From Candidatus Faecousia intestinavium (GTDB taxonomy: Bacteria > Bacillota > Clostridia > Oscillospirales > Oscillospiraceae), in the NCBI GenBank assembly GCA_018715835.1, contig DVKV01000168.1:1-36647 (forward strand): 36,647 nucleotides of DNA, read 5' to 3'. Every line of letters starts with the position of its first letter. Positions within the stretch are counted from its first letter, which is position 1. Shown piece after piece: positions 1 through 6,691 of this stretch. The notes under the pieces are model-generated. The model worked only from the letters and a program-made list of their open reading frames with translations, was not told the DNA's origin and searched no databases. A program made the translations under genes and the position numbers.

Positions 1-216
1 CCGTTTTTTCGCCTGTTGCCCGCCCTGAACCGGGAAGTCTGCCGATCACGGGCCATTTTCTTCGGCATATGGAAACACCCCGCCTGAGGTCCAGCATACG
101 GCGCTGTCTGACAGGCGGGGCGCTGTTCACCTGACGTGAACGGCTTTTATGGTACGTTTGGGGGATTTGGCAAATCAGAGAGAATCGGAGGTATTTTCCC
201 CAGGCGTCGGGGCCGG

Positions 217-408
217 TTATTCATCCGGAGCGGATTTCACATCAGGATTTTTCTGACTGCCGCCGCAGCTGCCGCAGCCTCCCCGGGAGCAGGCGCAGCC
301 CTCCGGGCAGCCGATGCACTTTTTTCCGCTCTTTTTTCCCCGGTAGACATAATATGCAGCAGCCGCAACAATCCCCACCAGGATGACAATGGCAATAAAA
401 TCCGCCAT
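217..408 (-). CDS. FeoB-associated Cys-rich membrane protein (63 aa)
   Basis: MADFIAIVILVGIVAAAAYYVYRGKKSGKKCIGCPEGCACSRGGCGSCGG...: one N-terminal TM helix followed by a Cys-rich tail; ATG overlaps the feoB stop (ATGA). Confidence 0.85.
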   Translation of the reverse strand: MADFIAIVILVGIVAAAAYYVYRGKKSGKKCIGCPEGCACSRGGCGSCGGSQKNPDVKSAPDE

Positions 409-2411
409 CAGGCTCTCACCCCGCTTCCGGCATAGGCCCGCTTCACTTCCCGGTCTGCCGCCAGGCACAGGGAAATCAGGATTCCGGCGAAAACAGCCAC
501 GGCAATCAGCCCGGGCACAAAGCCCGCTCCCACGGCGCCGGTGGTGATCAGGGTGCCGATCTGGTAGACCAGGAAGCCCACGGTATAGCCGGTGCCCAGC
601 TGGAGGCCGATGCCGCCCCAGAGCCACTTGGCGCTCTTCATCTCGGAATTCATGGCGCCAATGGCGGCAAAGCAGGGGGGCGTGTACAGATTGAACATCA
701 GATAGGCCAGGGCAGCCACCTTGGTGATGGCAATGATGCCCGCAACCTCGGCACCGGAGCCTTCCAGCATGGCCAGCTCTTCCGTATCGATGAAGTTCTC
801 AAGCCCCACGAAGCAGACCGCCAGGGTGCCTACCACGTTCTCCTTGGCAATGAAGCCGGTGACAGCGGCGGCTGCCAGCTGCCAGCTGAGGACGCCCACA
901 ATGGGCACCAGCAGGTAAGCAAAGGGATGGGCAATGGAAGCCAGGATGGAACTGTCGGCAGTTTCCGCCACCTGGAAGCTCCAGGTGAACGTCTGCATGA
1001 CCTGCACGGCAGTGTTGCACAGCAGAATGATGGTAGCAGCCTTTACAATGTAGGCCCAGCCCCGGGCGCACATGGCCTTGAGGGCAAAGGTCAGGGAGGG
1101 AACCTTGTATTCCGGCAGTTCGATGATAAAGAAGGATTTCCGGTTCTTGTACCCGGCGATCTTGTTCACCAGCAGGGCTCCCAGGAAAATCAGCACGATG
1201 CCGGTAACGTACATGACAAAGCTGACCCAGCCGGCATTGTCAAAGAACGCACCGGCAAACAGGGCGATGACGGGGATCTTGGCGCCGCAGGGCATGAAGG
1301 GGGTGAGCATGGCGGTGGCCCGGCGCTCCCGCTCGTTGCGGATGGTGCGGCTGGCCATGACGCCGGGGATGGCACAGCCGGTGCCGATGACGAAGGGAAT
1401 CACGGATTTTCCGGACAGGCCCACCTTTTTGAAGATGGGGTCCAGCACCACGGATACCCGGGACATATAGCCGCAGTCTTCCAGCAGGGCAATGAGGAAA
1501 TACATCACCATCACCAGAGGCAGGAAACCCACCACGGCGCCCACGCCGCCGATGATGCCATCGGCCAGAAGGGCAGTCAGCAGCGGATTGGCGTCAGCCA
1601 GGCTGTCCGCCGCAAAGCCCTGGAATGTTTCAATCCAGGCAACCAGGGTATCCGCAATGTACGGCCCCACCCAGACCTGGGAGATCTGGAACACCAGGAA
1701 CATGATGCCCGCAAAAATGGGGATGCCGAAGAACTTGTTGGTGAGAACGGCGTCAATGGCATCTCCGGTTCCCTTCTCCCGGGTCAGCACCTTCCGGGTC
1801 TCCACCTGGGACACCAGCTGATTGACAAAGTCGAACCGCTTCCGGTCCGCCTCTTCCACTGCCTTTTTATCCGTCAGGTCAATGCTGCCCTGACTGTACG
1901 GCGCCCGCTGGCCTTTGCCCCGGAGCCCGGCGGCAGCCTCCACCACCGTCTTCAGCCCTTCCCCGGCAGTGGACACGGTTTCCAGCACCGGGCAGCCCAG
2001 TTTTTCGGAAAGCAGGGCCGTATCAATGGTGGTTTGCTTTTTCACATTGATGTCGCTTTTGTTCAGCGCCACCACCACCGGAATGCCCAGTTCCAACAGC
2101 TGGGTGGTGAAGAACAGGCTGCGGCTCAGGTTGGTGGCGTCCACAATGTTGATGATGGCGTCCGGGTGCTCCTTGCGCACATAGGAGCTGGTGATGCTCT
2201 CCTCCGAGGTGAAGGGGGACATGGAATAGGCGCCGGGCAGGTCCACGGCAATCAGCTCTTCCGAGCCGCTGTAATAGGCTTTCTTGATGGTGTGTTCTTT
2301 CTTTTCCACCGTCACACCGGCCCAGTTGCCCACCTTCTCGCTGCGCCCGGTCAGGGCGTTGTACATGGTGGTTTTGCCGGAGTTGGGGTTGCCAGTCAAG
2401 GCGATACGCAT
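408..2411 (-). CDS. feoB: Ferrous iron transport protein B (GTPase-permease)
   Basis: MRIALTGNPNSGKTTMYNALTG (G1), DLPGAYSMSP (G3), NKSD (G4), Gate-type membrane segments; RBS AGGAGGAAATTTC. Confidence 0.97.
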   Translation of the reverse strand: MRIALTGNPNSGKTTMYNALTGRSEKVGNWAGVTVEKKEHTIKKAYYSGSEELIAVDLPGAYSMSPFTSEESITSSYVRKEHPDAIINIVDATNLSRSLFFTTQLLELGIPVVVALNKSDINVKKQTTIDTALLSEKLGCPVLETVSTAGEGLKTVVEAAAGLRGKGQRAPYSQGSIDLTDKKAVEEADRKRFDFVNQLVSQVETRKVLTREKGTGDAIDAVLTNKFFGIPIFAGIMFLVFQISQVWVGPYIADTLVAWIETFQGFAADSLADANPLLTALLADGIIGGVGAVVGFLPLVMVMYFLIALLEDCGYMSRVSVVLDPIFKKVGLSGKSVIPFVIGTGCAIPGVMASRTIRNERERRATAMLTPFMPCGAKIPVIALFAGAFFDNAGWVSFVMYVTGIVLIFLGALLVNKIAGYKNRKSFFIIELPEYKVPSLTFALKAMCARGWAYIVKAATIILLCNTAVQVMQTFTWSFQVAETADSSILASIAHPFAYLLVPIVGVLSWQLAAAAVTGFIAKENVVGTLAVCFVGLENFIDTEELAMLEGSGAEVAGIIAITKVAALAYLMFNLYTPPCFAAIGAMNSEMKSAKWLWGGIGLQLGTGYTVGFLVYQIGTLITTGAVGAGFVPGLIAVAVFAGILISLCLAADREVKRAYAGSGVRA

Positions 2412-2532
2412 GAAATTTCCTCCTCTTTTGCTTGGGTGATTGTTTTTATTCCAGCCCAGAAGTTACCCTATGCTAACCATCGGGCAGAACAAACCGAAAT
2501 CGTTCTTCTTTGCCATGGCAGGGCCACAATGC

Positions 2533-2745
2533 CTATATCTCAATGGCGGAGGCCAGCTGGGTGTCCATGTTGTAGCGCCCATCCTTGATGGAGACAACAC
2601 AGCCGCCTTTCAGATGGGATACCACGGTAATGGGCGCGCCCGCGTAGCAGCCCAGGGAAAACAGGAAGGCATCGAGCTCCTCGTCATCGGTCTGCACCTG
2701 TTTGATGAGATATTCCATGCCTTCTTTTGCTTGGGTCAAATTCAT
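2533..2745 (-). CDS. feoA: FeoA family ferrous iron transport protein
   Basis: Small SH3-like protein MNLTQAKEGMEYLIKQVQTDDEELDAFLFSLGCYAGAPITVV... directly upstream of feoB; start trimmed from the track's 2772. Confidence 0.88.
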   Translation of the reverse strand: MNLTQAKEGMEYLIKQVQTDDEELDAFLFSLGCYAGAPITVVSHLKGGCVVSIKDGRYNMDTQLASAIEI

Positions 2746-2775
2746 AAGCCTCACCTGATTAATTCCGCACATTAA

Positions 2776-2823
2776 TTAGCCTTTGCTAACTAATGCCGTT
2801 AAATTTGAATTAGCAGCCGCTAA
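2776..2823. promoter_or_regulatory. Two inverted-repeat operators in the feoA leader (TTAGC-N4-GCTAA at 2776-2789 and 2810-2823)
   Basis: Identical 5-bp arms and 4-bp spacer; centres 34 bp apart, just downstream of the feoA -10. Confidence 0.75.
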
Positions 2824-2833
2824 CTTCAAACGA

Positions 2834-2862
2834 ATCATACTCCTCTCCTCCGGTTTTGTCAA
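2834..2862 (-). promoter_or_regulatory. Predicted sigma-A promoter of feoAB
   Basis: Minus strand TTGACA (2862-2857), 17-bp spacer, TATGAT (2839-2834). Confidence 0.75.
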
Positions 2863-2920
2863 GAGCATTTTTGAAAAAAGTGGAAATTCCCACGTGGATT
2901 TCCGCCGTTTTTTCCAAATT

Positions 2921-2940
2921 TTGTTAGTTAAAACTAACAA
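2921..2940. promoter_or_regulatory. Central palindrome TTGTTAGTTAAAACTAACAA, a variant operator
   Basis: Perfect 9-bp arms around AA; core TTAGT-N4-ACTAA has the same geometry as the flanking sites. Confidence 0.65.
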
Positions 2941-2964
2941 ACGGGAGAAATATCCAAAAAGGTC

Positions 2965-2993
2965 TTGACAAACGGCCACAGCGGCGGTATGCT
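2965..2993 (+). promoter_or_regulatory. Predicted sigma-A promoter of the microprotein/DUF3793/flavodoxin/regulator operon
   Basis: TTGACA (2965-2970), 17-bp spacer, TATGCT (2988-2993). Confidence 0.75.
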
Positions 2994-3048
2994 GTTCTTG
3001 GTTAGCAGTCGCTAACCAAGAACATATCCGTAAGTTAGCAAGCGCTAA
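2993..3048. promoter_or_regulatory. Two inverted-repeat operators at the rightward promoter (extended 2993-3024; second core 3035-3048)
   Basis: TGTTCTTGGTTAGC-AGTC-GCTAACCAAGAACA (14-bp perfect arms) and TTAGC-AAGC-GCTAA; core centres 33 bp apart. Confidence 0.78.
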
Positions 3049-3072
3049 CCGCAAAAACCATCAGGAGGGCCT

Positions 3073-3177
3073 ATGATTTCTTTGGAATTGCTGCAATCGT
3101 TGGGCGCAGTTGCCGGTATTATCTGCATCCTGCTTCTGTGCGCCTGGCTCAAGCACCATCTCCGGAACCACAAATAA
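3073..3177 (+). CDS. Putative 34-aa single-pass membrane microprotein
   Basis: ATG after RBS AGGAGGGCCT; MISLELLQSLGAVAGIICILLLCAWLKHHLRNHK*; not in the supplied ORF track. Confidence 0.6.
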   Translation: MISLELLQSLGAVAGIICILLLCAWLKHHLRNHK

Positions 3178-3198
3178 CCGCTTTCGGGAGGGAACCCC

Positions 3199-3750
3199 AT
3201 GTCCGACGATTATCTGATCCGCAACTGCGCCCCCACCCTGGCGGGAATCAAAACCGCCAGCCTGTTTGCCTGTCCCTGCAATTGCCCCAGGCAGCTGTTC
3301 CAGGCAGTGGCGCAGCTCAACCGGCGGCTGAAACCCAAGGGGCTGCGGGCGCTGCCCCTTCGCACCTCCGCCAACAAAGCGCTGATCTATGTATACCGTC
3401 CCCGGAGGCTGGCCCAGGATCTGACGGACGCTCTGGCCGCGGAACTTCTGCGGCAGCAGGGATACCTTCCGGGCAGCTGCCAGCAGACCCTGGTGCAGAT
3501 GATCCGCAGGCTCCGGCAGAGCGGGGAATTTCCCCACGAAATCGGCCTGTTTCTGGGCTATCCTCCGGAGGATGTTCAGGGTTTCATCACCCAGGGGCCC
3601 GACTGCTGCAAGTGCAGCGGCTGCTGGAAGGTCTACGGCAACGAAGACCAGGCCAGAAAGAAGTTTGCCCAATACAAAAAATGTACCCAGATTTACTGTC
3701 GGCTCTGGGCCGCGGGAAGCAGCGTGGAGCGTCTGACCGTAGCTGGCTGA
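3199..3750 (+). CDS. DUF3793-like protein, iron-island associated
   Basis: MSDDYLIRNCAPTLAGIKTASLFACPC...GLFLGYPPEDVQGF...CCKCSGCWKVYG resembles the DUF3793 family; RBS GGGAGGGAAC. Confidence 0.75.
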   Translation: MSDDYLIRNCAPTLAGIKTASLFACPCNCPRQLFQAVAQLNRRLKPKGLRALPLRTSANKALIYVYRPRRLAQDLTDALAAELLRQQGYLPGSCQQTLVQMIRRLRQSGEFPHEIGLFLGYPPEDVQGFITQGPDCCKCSGCWKVYGNEDQARKKFAQYKKCTQIYCRLWAAGSSVERLTVAG

Positions 3751-3775
3751 TGCAGGACTTTTCAGAAAGGATGAA

Positions 3776-4210
3776 ATGTTTATGAGTAAAGTTGGAATTG
3801 TATATTGGAGCGGCACCGGCAATACCGAAGCCATGGCCCACGCCGTTGAGGAGGGCGCCAAGACCGCCGGAGCAAACGTGACCCTGTTCACTGCCGGAGA
3901 ATTTTCCGGCTCCATGGTGCATGATTTTGACGCGCTTGCCTTCGGCTGCCCTTCCATGGGGGTGGAGCAGCTGGAAGAAAATGAATTTGAGCCCATGTTC
4001 CAGGACTGTGAAGGCCAGCTGAAAGAGAAGACCATTGGTCTGTTCGGCTCTTACGGCTGGGGCGACGGAGAATGGATGCAGACCTGGGAGGATACCTGCC
4101 GGAGCGCCGGCGCCCGGCTGGTCAGCGGCGGCGTGATCTGTCAGGAAGCGCCGGATGAGGAGGCGCTGGAAAAATGCCGGGCGCTGGGCGCCGCTTTGGC
4201 ACAAGCATAA
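3776..4210 (+). CDS. Flavodoxin
   Basis: KVGIVYWSGTGNTEAMAHAVEEGAK (FMN phosphate loop), FGCPSMGVEQLEE, GLFGSYGWGDGEWM; start could also be 3782. Confidence 0.92.
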   Translation: MFMSKVGIVYWSGTGNTEAMAHAVEEGAKTAGANVTLFTAGEFSGSMVHDFDALAFGCPSMGVEQLEENEFEPMFQDCEGQLKEKTIGLFGSYGWGDGEWMQTWEDTCRSAGARLVSGGVICQEAPDEEALEKCRALGAALAQA

Positions 4211-4271
4211 CCGTCCCCGGGGCCCCTTTGGGGCCCCGAAATGGGTTTCATCCAGAATCGGGGGGATTTTT

Positions 4272-4649
4272 ATGGGCAGAAAAACCACCAGACGGGAAGA
4301 CTACCTGAGAATCATCGCGCAGCTGTCCCGCAAGGGAAAAGTCCGGGGGGCGGACATCGCCAGAATCCAGGGGGTTTCCAGGCCCACGGTGTCTGTGTTT
4401 CTCAAGCGGCTTGCCGCAGCCGGTGACATCACCATAGATTCCCACCACAACATCTCCCTGACCGACCAGGGAAAGGCCGTCGCCTGCACCGTCTTGGACA
4501 AGAACTTCACCCTGTATACCCTTCTGGTACAGCTGGGGGTTCCGGAGGAAATTGCCCGGCAGGATGCCTGCCGGATGGAACATACGCTGAGCGAGCAAAG
4601 CTGCCTGGCGCTGAAAAAGCTTCTGGAGAAGAATCCGGCGCCAGAATAA
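4272..4649 (+). CDS. DtxR/MntR-family metal-dependent transcriptional regulator
   Basis: N-terminal winged HTH (GADIARIQGVSRPTVSVFLKRLAAAG), metal/dimerisation motif DACRMEHTLS; no SH3 domain. Confidence 0.88.
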   Translation: MGRKTTRREDYLRIIAQLSRKGKVRGADIARIQGVSRPTVSVFLKRLAAAGDITIDSHHNISLTDQGKAVACTVLDKNFTLYTLLVQLGVPEEIARQDACRMEHTLSEQSCLALKKLLEKNPAPE

Positions 4650-4701
4650 GCTGTTTCAGAAATCTCTTTGATGCGCTGTTTCTCAGGGAAATATCTTTTT
4701 G

Positions 4702-4730
4702 GTATCTTTTTACATACCCGGGGCATACTG
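4702..4730 (+). promoter_or_regulatory. Possible SigF/SigG-type promoter of sigG
   Basis: GTATC (4702-4706), 17-bp spacer, CATACTG (4724-4730), close to forespore sigma consensus. Confidence 0.35.
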
Positions 4731-4758
4731 TTCCTATCCCAATTTCAGGAGGAACACC

Positions 4759-5538
4759 ATGCAGGGAAAAGTAGAGATCTGCGGCGTGAACACATCCAAG
4801 CTCACCGTCCTGTCCCAAAAGGAGATGGACGCGCTGCTGCGCCGGGCCAAAGACGGAGACGCCGCCGCCCGGGAAGCGCTGATCGAGGGAAACCTTCGGC
4901 TTGTACTGTCGGTGATCCAGCGTTTCGACAAGCGGGGAGAGAATCCCGACGACCTGTTTCAGGTTGGCTGCATCGGCTTAATCAAAGCCATTTCCAATTT
5001 CGATCCGGACAAACAGGTCCGGTTCTCAACCTATGGCGTGCCCATGATTGCCGGAGAGGTCCGGCGGTATCTCCGGGACAACAGCGCCATCCGGGTCAGC
5101 CGTTCCATCCGGGACGTGGCCTACCGGGTGCTGCAGTGCAAGGAGGCCATGACCACCCGGCTGGGACGGGAGCCCACCCTGGAGGAGATTTCCCGGGAGC
5201 TGGACATCCCCCTGGAAGAAGTCAGTCAGGCCCTGGATGCGGTATGCGCCCCGGTGAGCCTGTATGACCCGGTGTATGCCGATGGGGGCGATCCGCTGAC
5301 GGTGATGGACCAGGTCCGGGACACCCGGAACACCGAAGCCAGCTGGATGGAGCACATCACCCTGCGCAACGCCTTCCGGGCCCTCCAGCCCCGGGAAAAG
5401 CAGATTCTGTCCCTGCGGTTTTACGACGGGAAAACCCAGGTGGAGGTGGCCAATACCCTGGGCATCTCCCAGGCCCAGGTTTCCCGGCTGGAGAAAGGCG
5501 CCATCAGCGCCATGCGCAAATCCGTCAGCATTTCCTGA
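4759..5538 (+). CDS. sigG: RNA polymerase sporulation sigma factor SigG
   Basis: Signature N-terminus KVEICGVNTSKL, plus GNLRLVLSVIQRF, DDLFQVGCIGLIKAI, GISQAQVSRLEKGAI. Confidence 0.96.
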   Translation: MQGKVEICGVNTSKLTVLSQKEMDALLRRAKDGDAAAREALIEGNLRLVLSVIQRFDKRGENPDDLFQVGCIGLIKAISNFDPDKQVRFSTYGVPMIAGEVRRYLRDNSAIRVSRSIRDVAYRVLQCKEAMTTRLGREPTLEEISRELDIPLEEVSQALDAVCAPVSLYDPVYADGGDPLTVMDQVRDTRNTEASWMEHITLRNAFRALQPREKQILSLRFYDGKTQVEVANTLGISQAQVSRLEKGAISAMRKSVSIS

Positions 5539-5626
5539 AAACTCCCGGCCCCTTGGTATTCCAGGGGGCCGTGCTATTTTCCTCTTCCCCGGCATATGGT
5601 GAACCAACAGCCAAGGAGGGATGCCT

Positions 5627-5902
5627 ATGCCCGTTAAATTCACCACGCTACAGTGCAAGGAAGTGATCTGCATCAGCAACGGCCAGCGGCTGGGGTTCGT
5701 CTCCGACGTGCAGATCGCCCTGCCGGAGGGCAACGTCTGCGCCATCATTGTTCCCGGTCCCTGCCGGTTCCCGGGGCTGCTGGGCAACCGGGACGATTAC
5801 ATCATCCCCTGGAGCAGCATCCGGAAAATTGGTCCGGACATTGTACTGGTAGACACCAAGCCCGATGAATGCCGGGTTCCCCGGAGCCGCCGCCCGGGGT
5901 AA
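5627..5902 (+). CDS. YlmC/YmxH family sporulation protein (PRC-barrel-like)
   Basis: CKEVICISNGQRLGFVSDVQI...IPWSSIRKIGPDIVLVD; downstream of sigG as in other spore formers; RBS AAGGAGGG. Confidence 0.85.
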   Translation: MPVKFTTLQCKEVICISNGQRLGFVSDVQIALPEGNVCAIIVPGPCRFPGLLGNRDDYIIPWSSIRKIGPDIVLVDTKPDECRVPRSRRPG

Positions 5903-6005
5903 TGCAAACATGAATCATTTATGAACTTTCTTCTGCGTGACTTTACTTTTACCGGAAAAACCACTATAATAAGACCTCCAAAAAGCGAAAAAGGAGGGTG
6001 CAGAC

Positions 6006-6503
6006 ATGGCGCTTCCGGCATATATTTCCAACGTCCTGGCCCAGTCCCGGCTGTTTCAGGTCTTCGGGGCTGCCGTTCTGCCCTTCATTGAAAACAAAGG
6101 GGCCATTGTGCTGGCGGCATCCCTGAAGCTGAAATGGTACGCCGCGTTTCTGGCCTCCACCCTGGGGGCCTACCTGCCGGTTCCCTTCCTGCTCCGTGTG
6201 AAGGCTTCCACCCTGCGCCGCCGGTTGTCAGACGCATCCGCTCTGTGCCGTCCATCGGTGCAGAAAGCCGGGCAGCGCTGCCGCCGGGCTCTTGCCCGCT
6301 ACGGTCACTGGGGGATTTTTCTGGTGCTGAGCATTCCCTTCACCGGGGTGGGCTGCTGGCTCAGCGCCATCCTGGCCAACCTGGGAGGAATCAATCGCCG
6401 CCGGGCCGCCGGAGCAATCTTTCTGGGCACCCTGGTTTCCGGTCTGATTACCACGCTGATGGTGTACGGATTGGTCAGCGGCATCGCTTATTTCTTGAAA
6501 TAA
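6006..6503 (+). CDS. COG2426-type small multidrug export-like membrane protein
   Basis: PFIENKGAIVLAASLKLKWYAAFLASTLGAYLPVPFLL... family pattern; RBS AGGAGGGTG; TATAAT at 5965-5970. Confidence 0.8.
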   Translation: MALPAYISNVLAQSRLFQVFGAAVLPFIENKGAIVLAASLKLKWYAAFLASTLGAYLPVPFLLRVKASTLRRRLSDASALCRPSVQKAGQRCRRALARYGHWGIFLVLSIPFTGVGCWLSAILANLGGINRRRAAGAIFLGTLVSGLITTLMVYGLVSGIAYFLK

Positions 6504-6513
6504 TGTACATTTA

Positions 6514-6545
6514 CAGGCTGGTTCTTTTGAGCCAGCCTTCTTTTT
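6514..6545 (+). terminator. Intrinsic terminator
   Basis: AGGCTGG...CCAGCCT stem followed by TCTTTTT. Confidence 0.7.
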
Positions 6546-6691
6546 GCACAAAAATTTCGACGATTCTTGTGTAATTTGCTATTTTCTTTCTTCTTGCCTT
6601 CCCGACTATTGCGGGGAAATCCGGTAAAATGGTACAATGAGAAAGAGCCCCTTCCGCGAGAGCGGAAAAATTTGGCGCATAGGAGGTCTTT

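Noticed and set aside
78-120. Stem CCCCGCCTG...CAGGCGGGG at the left edge, possibly a structured RNA or feo operon terminator
   Set aside because: Only 9-bp outer arms, a long poorly paired interior and no clear T-tract; insufficient context at the window edge.
927-2588. 553-aa plus-strand ORF
   Set aside because: Antisense to feoB and feoA; reverse-frame composition bias.
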